Assembly (NCBI GenBank): GCA_030248215.1
Contig: JASANG010001107.1
Span: 62,001-126,000 of the forward strand
Direction of reading: 5' to 3'
Length of the DNA: 64,000 bases
From: Enoplolaimus lenunculus
Taxonomy: Eukaryota; Nematoda; Enoplea; Enoplida; Thoracostomopsidae
Under the pieces are notes generated by a model that was not told the origin of the DNA, did not search any database, and worked only from the letters and a program-made list of their open reading frames with translations. Position numbers and translations under genes: made by a program. Positions 15,547-28,480 of this stretch are shown here, in pieces (the stretch's first letter is position 1; the number at the start of each line of letters is the position of its first letter).

Positions 15547-15601
15547 TTTTAAGTGAGGTGATATCGCTGAAATTGTTTTATACGCAACTATAGTATTATA
15601 T

Positions 15602-15816
15602 GGCCAATGTTACTTTTAGGGGTGTAACAGTAGATGAAGTGTATTCCTAAACCTAAGCCTAAACCTAAGCGTTGCAAAAATGTGTTCCTAAACCTAAGCC
15701 TAAGCCTAAGCGTAACCCTAAGCAAAAAATGTAATATCGAATCTAATCCTACACTTTTATAGACCCACTAGAAATCTGAACGCCCCTTAAAGTAACATGG
15801 GCAAGTAACATGGGCC
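15602..15816. mobile_element. TTAGGC-cored GGCCAATGTTAC MITE, copy 1
   Basis: Ends GGCCAATGTTACTTTTAGGG and CTTAAAGTAACATGGGCC are inverted; the core is two runs of CCTAAGCC-type hexamers. The last 13 bp of the right end are duplicated. The element starts 56 bp upstream of the calcyphosin-like ATG, on its promoter side. Confidence 0.75.
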
Positions 15817-16415
15817 GTAAATATTAAACGTAACATGTAAAGTATAACCCGAAATGGCGTTTTTCTATTATTCCTCCTAGACAGCGCTTGCCCAAAAATG
15901 GTCAAATTTTCAAAACTGTTGCATATTTAAGCTTCTCATGACGTCCCTTTAATCATTTCGCGCCAAAATTTGATTTTATTCGATTTCGAAAAGTTAAACA
16001 AATTATATACCTTTAGACGCAGCTTGCAGAGCTAAGACGGCTGGTGCTAAGTTTTTCGCAACCAGTGTGATCAAATAACTGATTTGCAGCGATATCTCGA
16101 GGTAAAAAATTTTTAACCCTACACCACCTCGCGGAAATTTTCGTTGGATCTCCATGGGTATCCCTGCCAAACAAATTTGAAGTTGTCCACCGAGTTCTGA
16201 GCAAAATATATCCCAAGCTTATTTAGTTATATGCTCAATTCGCGCGAAGCACGAAAGTTTTCAAAAGTATAACTGTCAAACTACTAAATCGTGTCTGAAT
16301 CCAAGGTTGAACATATTTAGGATGGTTGTGGAAACTGTCAAAACGACCACGCATTCAATCAAATAGAAAAGAAATAGCATTGAATTGAAAATTCGGCTTG
16401 TGGCTAAATACTAAT

Positions 16416-16617
16416 TGTAGTGACCCGAATAAAAGGGGGTCACTAGTATTTATTTTGCCTCACCAAAGACTACCCTGAGCAGCTTTGCTATTCGGTTCTG
16501 TACTAATTAATCAGTTTGGCTCTGTTTGATACCGACTATTACTGAGAGACTCTTACTGATTTAGACTCAAACCACAAAGTCCGAATTCTTATAACCCCCT
16601 CTAATTCGGCGCACTTA
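16416..16617. mobile_element. Short GTGACCCGAATAA-family derivative
   Basis: Left end TGTAGTGACCCGAATAAAAG and right end CCCCCTCTAATTCGGCGCAC are eroded inverted copies of the family ends. The interior is shortened to about 200 bp. Confidence 0.5.
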
Positions 16618-16955
16618 ATTGCAAATTGTTCGAATCATAATTTCGAATGCTGGGGAAGTCTGCATCCACATCCACATCCGCAAAATCATGTGCGATTCTT
16701 AAATCTCTAAACAGCATATATACATCATATGTTTTTCACTTCAACGTTACGCTACAAGACGCTTTTTCAAAAGGTTATACTGTCGGTCAGTAAACTTTTA
16801 AACCCCAATTGATCCATCACAGACCGGTGCCATTAAATTTCAAAACACTTCGCTGCCAGTAATTCCTTTAAGGGCTTCTGAGATTAGAGATATTAATTTA
16901 AAAATAACAAACCCAAACGATTTTTTGTAATGTCAGTTTCTGAAATTAATATTAA

Positions 16956-17159
16956 AATTAATCGGCCAATGTTACTTTATGGGGCGTAACAGTAGATTAA
17001 ACCTATTCTTAAGCCTAAGCCTAAGCCTAAGCGTTGCAAAAATGAATTCCTAAGCCTAAGCCTAAGCCTAGGCAAAGTGTAATCTAGAATCTAAATCTAC
17101 TGTTTTACATACCCACCGGAAACCTGAACGCCCCTTAAAGTAACGTGGGCTAATTTATC
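16956..17159. mobile_element. TTAGGC-cored GGCCAATGTTAC MITE, copy 2, TSD 7/8
   Basis: Element 16964-17151 with inverted ends and an internal TAAGCC array. Flanks AATTAATC (16956-16963) and AATTTATC (17152-17159) match at 7 of 8 positions, a hAT-like target duplication. Confidence 0.8.
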
Positions 17160-17744
17160 GGTAGGAAACTGCATGACGATATGCTGCCCAAAAGATCTAC
17201 TCAGATCTGATTGACCGTTCATTTTTACACTATAGTCTGACAGCCAGCATATTCGCACGAAATTTAATCACAAACTACGAATCTTTGTCAAAGGTCACAA
17301 GTCGAACTTAAGGAGCGAACTTAAAATTCAATATCGGTTAAGGAACTGTTTCTTTACCTATTAGTTTTTCTTTAACTTAGTTTATTACGTGTTCGAAGCA
17401 TGATTCAGGCATATATATTCGTCCCTCTGGCCAAAGATTTTTAAAACAGCATGTACCAAAAATTTGATGTTTGAAACATTTTCCTCGTCTCTCTAAAAAT
17501 GGTCTTAGTCTCTCTGCTAACAAGTCACAATTCCAGATTGCGGAAATTGTTTTATTTCATATCGCTTGTAAACTGCCCATATATGAAGGTAGTGCTAGCG
17601 CTAGGCTCAAATGACTTCTTTGCTAGCGTGAGCGCCAGCCAGCAAAGTGCGTTAAATTCAGCTACACACGCTTTATAGAGGTTACTTATCTAATCGTATA
17701 ACATGTGTTGCGTTCCTACGAACAAACTAAAGAGCGACCTGTTC

Positions 17745-17941
17745 GAACTAGCGGCCAATATATAGAGCAGGACCGGAACAGTAGTATAAGCATATTCCTA
17801 AGCCTAAGCCTAAGCCTAAACGTAAGAAAGAGCTTATACCTAAGACTAAACAAAAAATTAATCTAAAGCTTAAGCTTAGGTACTCTATTGCAAACCCACG
17901 AAAAACGTTCCACCCCTGATCTTTGCATAGGCCGAAGTAGC
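17745..17941. mobile_element. TTAGGC-cored MITE, second family, TSD 7/8
   Basis: Element 17753-17933 (181 bp) starts GGCCAATATATAGAGCAGG and ends TCTTTGCATAGGCC. It holds AACAGTAGTATAAGCATATT and TAAGCC runs. Flanks GAACTAGC and GAAGTAGC match at 7 of 8. Confidence 0.8.
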
Positions 17942-18250
17942 AACATAAAACTACAACATAATAAATCTTCGCGCTTTAAGCATCGAAAAGCCATTAAACA
18001 CGGTGTCTATTTGTACCAGGCGCACACTAATAAAGAAAAATCTTGAATCTGCTAAAATACCGCACAATATAAATACAACTGAAACCTAAAATAGGAGTCT
18101 GTTTATTGAAAGATACGCCTTGTATTTGCTAAGTTTGAAAAGTATGTTTCATTATTCAATTTGTTAACGGGTTCTTATAGTACACTAATATCGTTTGCAA
18201 AGCGGGTTAACATAAGTGGATAACTGCAAGAACCAGAAAGGTCTGAACTT

Positions 18251-20408
18251 GAGCAAAGCCTCATATCGCCAAAGCTATTATGGCAATCGCGAGCAAAGAC
18301 TCATATCGCCAAAGCTATTATGGCAATCGCGAGCAAAGACTCATATCGCCAAAGCTATTATGGCAATCGCGAGCAAAGACTCATATCGCCAAAGCATATG
18401 GCAATCGCGAGCAAAGACTCATATCGCCAAAGCTATTATGGCAATCGCGAGCAAAGACTCATATCGCCAAAGCTATTATGGCAATCGCGAGCAAAGACTC
18501 ATATCGCCAAAGCTATTATGGCAATCGCGAGCAAAGACTCATATCGCCAAAGCTATTAGGCAATCGCGACAAAGACTCAATCGCCTTTAGCTCCGCACAA
18601 GACTCATCGCCTAAGCAGCAAAACATATCGCCAAAGCTATTATGGCAATCGCGAGCAAAGACTCAATCGCCAAAGCTATTATGGCAATCGCGAGCAAAGA
18701 CTCATATCGCCAAAGCTATTATGGCAATCGCGAGCAAAGACTCATATCGCCAAAGCTATTATGGCAATCGCGAGCAAAGACTCATATCGCCAAAGCTATT
18801 ATGGCAATCGCGAGCAAAACTCAATCGCGCTATATGCAATCGCAGACTCATCGCCCAACGCGAGAACCAATCGCCAGCTATTATGGCAATCGCGAGCAAA
18901 GACTCATATCGCCAAAGCTATTATGGCAATCGCGAGCAAAGACTCATATCGCCAAAGCTATTATGGCAATCGCGAGCAAAGACTCATATCGCCAAAGCTA
19001 TTATGGCAATCGCGAGCAAAGACTCATATCGCCAAAGCTATTATGGCAATCGCGAGCAAAGACTCATATCGCCAAAGCTATTATGGCAATCGCGAGCAAA
19101 GACTCATATCGCCAAAGCTATTATGGCAATCGCGAGCAAAGACTCATATCGCCAAAGCTATTATGGCAATCGCGAGCAAAGACTCATATCGCCAAAGCTA
19201 TTATGGCAATCGCGAGCAAAGACTCATATCGCCAAGCTATTATGGCAATCGCGAGCAAAGACTCATATCGCCAAAGCTATTATGGCAATCGCGAGCAAAG
19301 ACTCATATCGCCAAAGCTATTAGGCAATCGCGACGCAGCAATCGCAGCAAAGACTCATATCGCCAAAGCTATTATGGCAATCGCGAGCAAAGACTCATAT
19401 CGCCAAAGCTATTATGGCAATCGCGAGCAAAGACTCATATCGCCAAAGCTATTATGGCAATCGCGACAAAGACTCATATCGCCAAAGCTATTATGGCAAT
19501 CGCACAAAGACTCATATCGCCAAAGCTATTATGGCAATCGCGAGCAAAGACTCATATCGCCAAAGCTATTATGGCAATCGCGAGCAAAGACTCATATCGC
19601 CAAAGCTATTATGGCAATCGCGAGCAAAGACTCATATCGCCAAAGCTATTATGGCAATCGCGAGCAAAGACTCATATCGCCAAAGCTATTATGGCAATCG
19701 CGAGCAAAGAGTCATATCGCCAAGCTATTATGGCAATCGCGACAAAGACTCATATCGCCAAAGCTATTATGGCAATCGCGAGCAAAGACTCATATCGCCA
19801 AAGCTATTATGGCAATCGCGAGCAAAGACTCATATCGCCTGGCATCGCGAGCAAAGTCTCATATCCACAAAGCTATTATGGCAATCGCGAGCAAAGACTC
19901 ATATCGCCAAAGCTATTATGGCAATCGCGAGCAAAGACTCATATCGCCAAAGCTATTATGGCAATCGCGAGCAAAGACTCATATCGCCAAAGCTATTATG
20001 GCAATCGCGAGCAAAGACTCATATCGCCAAAGCTATTATGGCAATCGCGAGCAAAGACTCATATCGCCAAAGCTATTATGGCAATCGCGAGCAAAGACTC
20101 ATATCGCCAAAGCTATTATGGCAATCGCGAGCAAAGACTCATATCGCCAAAGCTATTATGGCAATCGCGAGCAAAGACTCATATCGCCAAAGCTATTATG
20201 GCAATCGCGAGCAAAGACTCATATCGCCAAAGCTATTATGGCAATCGCGAGCAAAGACTCATATCGCCAAAGCTATTATGGCAATCGCGAGCAAAGACTC
20301 ATATCGCCAAAGCTATTATGGCAATCGCGAGCAAAGACTCATATCGCCAAAGCTATTATGGCAATCGCGAGCAAAGACTCATATCGCCAAAGCTATTATG
20401 GCAATCGC
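18251..20408 (+). repeat. 40-bp minisatellite, about 54 units, open in all three plus frames
   Basis: Unit of 40 bp running CAAAGCTATTATGGCAATCG then CGAGCAAAGACTCATATCGC, mostly identical between units. Two messy patches (18560-18640, 18817-18885) and a few short deletions interrupt it. Because 40 is not a multiple of 3, one frame reads the unit in all three phases, giving a 40-residue period (MAIASKDSYRQSYYGNREQR and so on); no stop occurs in any plus frame for long stretches, including a 631-codon ORF at 18642-20537. The minus strand has stops in every unit. No promoter, splice context or known domain supports real coding, so I call it a minisatellite. Confidence 0.95.
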
Positions 20409-20409
20409 C

Positions 20410-23400
20410 GAGCTCGATTTAAAATTATCCAATTAGCTTTGCTCAAAACATACGGTACACAGCTACAACAAATTCGCCGCTGCAAAATGTTCCAACGAAA
20501 TTGTAGTAAAACCAGAATTTTATATAAATTTTCGTAGCACGTTAAAACATTAGTTAGATCAATCCGAATTGGGCCTTGGTCAGCTTTTGCTTCATAAAAA
20601 CATGCTACCAACACAAGTTTCGTTCAGATTTGCAACACTGTCTAAATTTCAATATATCAAACTACTGGTGCCCATATTCACAAATGCGTGTAGCAGTTAA
20701 CATCAATTGGTTAATGAAACTTTTAAATTAAAGAGTGGACAGCGTCAAAATTTAGGAAATTTGTGTTTCTAACTTGCTCTGCAACTATGAAATGTTTCCG
20801 ATCCAGCCCTATTTAATAATAGTTCGCTGGTTTGAAGACCAGCAATTAACTGTTGATTTCTGATACACACAGTTGACTACGACTGCATATTAAATGTAAA
20901 ATTATATACATTTTTGTGGGCAAATAAATTACCACTTTTAAAATATTACTAAAAATTTGAGAACTAAAATTTCAAGAAAACTCCAAACAAAATTTATACC
21001 AAAATTGCAAGGTCGTTAACTTCCCTGTGGTACCCTGGCTTGAATTTAACAAAGTAACTTTTTTGGGTAACTTCGACCGGTTTGTTTAAAAAAGCTATCT
21101 CATATTTTTGAACCGATTCGAAAAATATCATTCCATACACCAATATGACTAGAGTGCGGAATGTTTCTGAAAAAAAACAGCACGACACCAAATAAGCAAT
21201 ACGCAAATGGCAAGCCGTCTTTCTCTTGTCCTACACAGATGCTTGGAAGAAGTATAGCTTGCCAATGGGTTGGTTACATAGCTAGTACGTTTGCGCGTTG
21301 GGTGCTTACGTGGCACAAAATAAGAGTAGCCAAAACCTTTGTGTACTGTGACTGTGTAGGTCTTTCGGTGACTGCTGGCCAGGAGCGCAGCAGAGCATTA
21401 AAAAAGGACAACTTACGGGAGGCGCGATATATAATATCAGAAAAACCTTCGAGACCGAAGCGAGCATAAAGCCAAACCCATAATTTTAGCAGTTAATTCT
21501 GATGCAAAGTTTTGGTTTCGAATATCTGTGAGCCTTTCACCCCACCACTTGTTGTTACCCCTTGTGCTCAGCTGAAATATCCTATGGTACTAGGCACAAT
21601 ACTTTATCTCACAGGCTTATTGCCAATTTAGCCGGGCGGAATTGTATATTCGATGACTAACAAACCAGTGACCGCAAACCAAATATATGCTATGTATTTG
21701 TCTGTAGGTTGGATAGGAATAAATAATTCTGAGAAGAATAGTAGATTGATTCATAATGATATTCTGGGAATTTATCCTGTTGGTTAGACGAGCGCTTTGG
21801 CAAAAACAACAGTTTTGTCAACATAAATTAATTTACCGGAACTTGTGAATTTCTATATGAGCAACAAAATCATGTAGCTGAAAGCGCTAACTTGTAAGCG
21901 TGGCCGGTTTGGAGTTTCTGAGCCTTACGGCATTTTTAACCCTAAAATACCTTTATATGCCGTTGACACTTTGACAGGCTGGTTTTATGCTCTCACCTAG
22001 AAATCGTTCGTTTCACTAAGCCCATCACAGCACAAAGTTCCTACCTATATTTACCTATATTTCGTATTACTTCACTGTTTAAGATTGGCGTCAGATGACT
22101 TACAAGCGATGTTGACAGTTTTCTAGAAACTTCCAAAATTTATCATAATAAAGGCTGCGCCCTGCCTCTTCACTGGCAACGAACCTGGATTGCATAGTTT
22201 ACTTATGATTCTCAATGACATAAGATCGAAAGTTTATATATTCTAAATCCGCTATTTATGTACGCCATTATTTATTAGTGCTGCAGAGAAACATGAAAAA
22301 TTCGTCGCATTCTAAGATTAATTTCTGCCGAAAATGACAGACCTAATTAAGCTTGTTAGCTGAACGTTGTTCGTTCTCATTATCCACTTGGTATGGTCCT
22401 ATTAGAACGCTAATTTGTAAAGAAAGTATTTTTTGGCCAGAAAAACTTGATTCGGCATATGAAGTGTTCGACAAATATTAATTTCAATTCGTAGGTAAAC
22501 TTTTTGCCTAAAATAGCCGGACGTTTCTGAATGATTTGGCGACAAAAAATGCTCTTTCCTATTCTCCAATCAGGCAACTAACGCCACAATACAATTATTA
22601 TTGGTCATGAAATTACTAATCGAAATACGCTCCGGAAAACTGTGCGTGGGGTAACCATGGTAACTAAGTCGTGTACTCTATATTTGGCCGTCAGACTTAC
22701 TAAAATATAAATTACACAGGCGCAACGTTACGAAATTGCTATACATACCCAAACTGCTCGAATACATACATATAAGTCAACTTGATTGCAAAACAAGAAG
22801 CATAGTAGAGTATCTAGGATTTCGTTTTTGGAAGGGTATTAACCTTATAAAATGAAAGTGATTCATTCTAAAGAACCAGCAGTGTAATCTAAAGTCAAAC
22901 GTGCCTATTTTGATTATATATAACTCCATGAATTTTGTGGACGAAATTGTGGTGTCATCTCTTAATGTATATATCCCTGCATATATAACCTTACGTTTAA
23001 ATTGAACTGGAAAGAAAAGTCAATCTATTATTTAAAGAAAATCATATTTTATTTGCCTGTGAACCAATTTTTCAGTAGTCATTTAAAGTCAGTAAAAGCA
23101 TGACTACAGTGCTACATACAGGTGATTTTAAAACAACGTGTTTATATGTAGGTATATATTAATTTAATGCTAGGCTCATGGTGAATGGTTCATAAATTTT
23201 AGTGTTAGCCAGGAAATTGTAGATCTTAGTTTATATATTCCAGGGTGCAAAGCAGAACCGGATTACACCGGAATTGGAACCAAACTAAAAATGTTGTGAC
23301 TGTTCGGATAGCACCTATCACCAGTTGGTGATAGGTGTTGTATCTTCGAACTAGTGAATTGTGAGGCTCAAATTTAGCAAATTTTGCACATATAATTTGT

Positions 23401-26050
23401 TCTACTCCTTTGTCAATTTTGAGTTCAACAACTGCAATAGTTAGTGAGTTTGAAAACTTGTTGCTAACTGATAATAGTTGCCACGGCTTTGTCGAGTTTC
23501 ATGCTTTTAGTAGGTACTCGGACGTGTAAAACGGGCCCACAGACGTCTTCACGGTGGGAATTGGGGGGCGTGCGTCACACCAAGTTTGGTTGGTGCCCCT
23601 CCTTAAACTGACAAGGTCTAAAAGTTAACAATCTTGAATTGCAAATGCAGGGGCACCACTAAATTATTCCGTGCCCCACAAACATAATTTTCTGCGGACG
23701 TCCGTAAATGAATTAGCACAAAATTATGTAATGGCATTAGCTTTCATAGTCGTCCACGCAATGCTAAAAATGCTTCATAATATTGATGTGCTCTTATACA
23801 CTCTGCCACATTTTAGGTTAAGCCACAGGCATATGCTAAGATTTATACTTAAACTTAAAGAAAGGCTTTATGTTTAGGCGCTGGTAGATCTTGTCCCAAG
23901 CCTAAACCTATGCATACAAGTAACGTAGGTGAAGTGTACAAGAGCAGTAATTTATTGATGCTTTTAACCTCACTTTATCCATTTCGCATCTCCATAAGAG
24001 GTTATAGAAATACTAGCTCACTTTAGTTATAAGAGCTTGTGCACTAAACCTTACCTTTAGCTTAAGACAAAGCTTCAAAGTCTATAAGTCCTCCAGTCTC
24101 TATCTCTCGTAGTGGGCAGGCCGCTATAATTAACAGGAACCGAAATGCTGATTAAATAGCAAAAGGTTTGAGAGTTGAAGCGCCCAAAAAATTACTGAGG
24201 CAAATAAACTTTATAACAATACATTGCTCACAAAATTCATATATTTTTTTACGAACATGTAAAGCGCAGAACTGTACAATACACTTTAATATTGAAATAC
24301 ACAGATTGAATTTGCGTGTGGAAAACTCTGAATTGTAGCGATGCAAAATGACGAAAAAGAACAAAGATTACAGTCGCTTTTTTGCGACTTGAGGATACTG
24401 CAAGTAAAAAATTACTTGTATACAAAAGAAACCGTTAGTTTTTTCACCGCTAATTTGTGAAACATAGGTGGTACTTGTACGCTTTCCTCCGTAACTATTC
24501 TTACATACACGATATGATGTAGCCTAAACCTTTGAATACAGAAATACAAACTTTAGCATACAATCTAAGCTTGAGTTTGTTGAACTATGAAATTTAATTT
24601 TCGAATGCGACTGCGTGTGCAATCATCACACAGCTGCATAGATTCTCACAGATCGTGGAAGCAAATGAATGTGTCAGAAAACCCTGCAAGTCGTAGCGAG
24701 GCATGCTCAATAATAAAAGTTCATGACTCGCCACTTTTTCGAACTTTAGTGATGACTTCGCTCCACAGTGAAAAATTTAAGAACGAAGTAAAAATGTTTC
24801 CTAAATTCAGCCGAAAACTCGTATTAAATTTGTAATATAAAACGTTTTAAAGAAATTTATTTTAGGTCAAAAACCATTTCTTACTATCATAAAATGAAAG
24901 AAATTGGCCAGAAATGATTTAAACGGGTAAACATTTTTAAATAATTTGGGTAAGCTAATAAAATTATGAGTTAAAAATTTAATAACTTTGTACAGCTATT
25001 GCTGAAGAATTGCCCAATGACTTTATTCGTATTCAAGGGTATATGCGCGCGTTATAGAGCCAAATTATGAATATCGTACTTCACAAATGCGTTTACAAAC
25101 GCGTTAAAAACAAACGTAACGTAAAGATATAGTCAATCGTCTTACGATAGAAACGAGTGCTTAGGTTCGGGTTCCGGTTTTGAAACAAAATGGGCCTCCT
25201 TCCAGCTTCGGTAGTATTTTGTCGAAGATGACGGCAGTTTCGGAAGTGAAATTTTTCGCAGTTACCTAAAGTTTGTTAACTTTGACGAATTTCTTAAAAG
25301 TTTAATTGTTTTAAAGGTTCGAAAATTGAAAATCTGATAATGTTATTTTCAAAGCATTTCGTAGGTTTAAAATTAACGAATCCTAGATTATTTGGACTGT
25401 TTTTTCCTTTTCACGTCACCTCCGGATCATGAAAATCTTGTGAACCTTCGGTTATTGCATGTTCCCACCGCCCACAATATATTTATACCATTCGTTATAT
25501 ATACACTGGTTTAAATATAGAGCAAAATAAAAATAAGCTTCAAACATATATATTGAATGGTATATAATAAAATATGACTAGGCATTAAGTAATAAAAATA
25601 TTAAACACTGCCCGTTTACTACAAGAAACATAAAAGGGAAACCAAAAATAGCACAAGACAATGTCAGTGAGTTCGAGATAGGGTCCCCCGGACTTTCAAC
25701 AAACCGACAAATTTAAGTGATACCAGTTGCGGACCCGGATTGTTCTGGCGGGAGAGGGTATATACTTTTTGTATTTCAAAGTTTTACGGTTTGAATGCGC
25801 GTTTACAGCAATTTTTTGATAATTTAAACTTAAAGGCTCGAAATTTTTTAATTGGGACTGTAACTTCACCATATTTTTCACCCGTTTGGCTTTAAATGTT
25901 CAGAACTTCAGAGCCAGTGGGGGCTGAAACCGTGCAAATAGCTGATTTGTTGCAACTGTAGCCGTATAAATTTCAGCAAACGATTTCCTTCGTTTTTAAA
26001 ACATAACTTGTATCTTACTGGCTCCTAGTGATACTCAATGAAAGGTAAAA
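20410..26050. other. Gene-poor stretch, little recognised
   Basis: Only short unrelated ORFs. A solo left end CAGGGTGCAAAGCAGAACCGG at about 23243 is a hAT-type fragment, the hairpin repeat copy lies at 23303-23362, and 25155-25470 holds eroded CCGG-rich sequence. Confidence 0.45.
23303..23362. repeat. Hairpin-containing interspersed repeat, copy 2
   Basis: CACCTATCACCAGTTGGTGA followed by TAGGTG makes a near-perfect hairpin of about 14 bp per arm, the best preserved of the three copies. It adjoins the hAT-type fragment at 23243. Confidence 0.55.
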
Positions 26051-26055
26051 TAAAC

Positions 26056-26233
26056 GGTATCGCGCCAATTCGTCACCCGACAACTCGATGATCAACTTGT
26101 AATCCGGAAATTAATCTATTCGACAACGCGTCGACCATGATTATGTTTAGGCTTAGGATTGCTTAGATTTATTCTTTGGCTTTTAGGACACTGTCGGCTT
26201 ACAAGTTGCCGCGCGACGAATAATCGTAGATTC
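26056..26233. mobile_element. GTCG-rich inverted-repeat element with TTAGGC core, copy 1
   Basis: Left end GGTATCGCGCCAATTCGTCA then CCCGACAACTCG; right end ACAAGTTGCCGCGCGACGAA is its eroded inverse. GTTTAGGCTTAGGATTGCTT lies in the middle. Matches 54988-55193 and 55461-55668. Confidence 0.55.
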
Positions 26234-26428
26234 AAAAGAAATGCAAAACATTTCAGCTACCATATAACAACCATCTGTTGTGTACATCATGCCCTTAGCC
26301 AGCTCCACATTCCAGTGAGAGGGAAACAGTTTTCCTAGAGACATGTAGAAACATTTTGTCTTCCGTAAAAAATTTTCAGTATCGCTTGTAAGTCTAGGAA
26401 CCCTTGTATGTCCCTCCTGAGAAATTTT

Positions 26429-26769
26429 TAGCCCCCGAGAAAGGTAAGTTGGCTGCCGGCCTGCACCATGCACAGTGTAGAAGAAACACGTCCCATGCTG
26501 CTCAAATCAGGCAAAATTTTCACTGGCAGCGGATCCCAAATAAAATAAATTGAAAACAGATAGAGCAGAACTATAGCTGTCCTTCGACGCCGTGCAGTAA
26601 TTGCTGTGCGATGTCGCACGGTGACGGACGGCGCCGGGTGGCAATGACAGGCATTAAAACCGTTCACAAAGTACAGCGCGCAACCATAAACCACCTTATA
26701 AAACAACTTACTTTTATTCGAAACAAAATTGAAACACGCAGTAGAGTTGCCGTAACCGCTATCTTGTCT
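26429..26769 (-). CDS. Hypothetical ORF with one membrane segment
   Basis: Reading from an internal ATG (MTSRQDSGYGNSTACFNF) gives an open frame to about 26428 with a basic stretch (HRTAITARRRR) followed by a hydrophobic segment (TAIVLLYLFSIYFIW), the layout of a type II membrane anchor. A good splice donor (AAA then GTAAGT) sits about 70 bp after the ATG, so it may be a first exon rather than a single-exon gene. No family recognised and no partner exon found; it could be a chance ORF. Confidence 0.15.
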
Positions 26770-27191
26770 GCTAGTCATCGAGCAATGATTGTGCTGGATG
26801 TGCAATATTACTAATAATGTTTCGCTTGATAAACAAACTACGGACGATTCGAGTACAACTTTAATAAATAAAACTAAATTTTGATCGAATGATAAGTGGC
26901 AGAAACTGCAATATGTATAGTTTCACTGAAAAATATATTAATTCAGGTTTGTGTTCGACTTTAAAGGGCAAGCGGCATAATTGCCAGCTGAACGATATAG
27001 ATCCCACCCAAATGCTAGTTTATATCTTTTTACAAAAGCCAGTTGAAGGTGACCGATGAAGTATAAAATAGTGGCCTAATTCTAAATCAAAGTAGTAACG
27101 ACAACTGTAAATATACCAAGAGCATAAATGTCTCAGCTAATTGTTTGTTCAATTTGTTGAACCATATACTTAAAGATCACAGACGGAACGT

Positions 27192-27316
27192 TTTTCTGCA
27201 GGACTGTAGTATAATAAGCTTAAGCATTAGACTCATTGTTTTGCTTTAAGCTTAGCTATACTTAAGCTCATTTTTACGCTTAGGCTTTTAGGCTTAGTAA
27301 TAGGTATGCTTACACT
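27192..27316. mobile_element. TTAGGC-cored second-family fragment
   Basis: Contains AGTATAATAAGCTTAAGC, several GCTTAGG/TTAGGCTT runs and GGTATGCTTAC, the signature interior of the 45221-45405 element, without clean ends. It abuts the Gypsy relic. Confidence 0.45.
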
Positions 27317-27490
27317 TTGATCAAAAGTCGTTGAATTATCAGCTTGATCAAAAATATACGCTGGCTTAGCTCGATCAATTGAAATTTTTTCAATATTGCC
27401 ATTGATATTAACTGTCACAGTTTTTGAATCACGACCTAACACTTGAAAAGGTCCATTGTAACGATTACTTAATGTAGACTTAGGAGCAGG
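27300..27490 (-). mobile_element. Ty3/Gypsy LTR retroelement relic (integrase C-terminal end)
   Basis: A minus-strand stretch reads RYNGPFQVLGRDSKTVTV followed by IEKISIDRAKPAYIF, the typical end of a Ty3/Gypsy integrase. Only this scrap of about 60 residues is recognisable; no LTRs or other domains were seen. A decayed fossil. A TTAGGC-cored element overlaps its downstream side. Confidence 0.65.
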
Positions 27491-28387
27491 ACCAATTCCA
27501 CACATTTCCATGCTTGACCTGGAGTCACAAATTACTTTTGAAAGAAACCAACTGGAAAAAATGTAAGTTGTCAATGTTTTGCTCAAAAACGCTTCACACG
27601 CGAAGCTATTGCAAGATCCAGTCACAGCAGATACACGCACACCACAAACATAAACGGCCTATATTCCACGTGGAACGAACATGTTTAAATCTACGTCCAG
27701 GTGCACTTTTAGAGGCAAATATGAAGCATGCTGCTATGTGGTCTACCGGTGAACACACCACATTCCATAAAGTAACAGTAATCCTAGAACCACTGTACGC
27801 TAGAGGGTTGGACTTCTGCAACAAATATGCGCGTATAATCCAGTAGTATAGTCTGGGTGGAAACAGGATTTTTTTCGTGAGGGTAGGGTATAATCTCATG
27901 TGAAAAAATTTTGTTGGTGAGCTACATTTCCCATCGAGACTGTGTATTCAAAAGTCTGTTCTGGGGTCTCTCTTTAAATTTCGACGAAGATTACAATATC
28001 CCCTGTCTCCGTCCTTTGTGTATGCCACTGATTATGGGCACTCTGTCTCTATTTAGATGAGACAACTAAACCTCAAGGATAAATTGAGTTTGAAACGGAA
28101 CATAGTGTAAGGGTTATATTTCCCGAATGGGTTATAAAATGCTGGAGGTAAAGTTACCGTAGGACGTTTTGCTACAGAGTGTTTGAATGTAGAATGCTGT
28201 ATACTTTCAGTATATAATTTTACCTACAGTTGGAAATTGAATAAACTAGACGCAAACTTATGTGATAGCTTTAATAGTCGAATGGAATGTGAAACATTTC
28301 AATTGAAGAAACAAATTGAAATTTTTGCAAATCATATTCTAGTTTAATCCTTTTAGCAGCAATATTAGAATATTATTTAAATTAAGA

Positions 28388-28480
28388 TTCGATATTTTTG
28401 AGCCCGCGCTAGTTAGGTTTAGCGCTAGGTTTAGCCACAGGACTAGGGTTAGGCTTCGAAAAGTAATCTGTATCATATTT
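28388..28480. repeat. Degenerate TTAGGC patch
   Basis: GTTAGGTTTAGCGCTAGGTT and GGGTTAGGCTTCG; a small eroded TTAGGC-type array without recognisable element ends. Confidence 0.35.

Noticed and set aside
18251-20408. CRISPR array
   Set aside because: Units are contiguous with no spacers and the DNA is eukaryotic.
18280-20537. ORFs of 340-631 codons in the 40-bp array as protein genes
   Set aside because: They are the same repeat read in different frames, without splice signals, known domains or unique N-termini; reported as a minisatellite.
21161-21469. Plus-strand 102-codon ORF
   Set aside because: No known motif, no splice or promoter context; length is unremarkable for this window.
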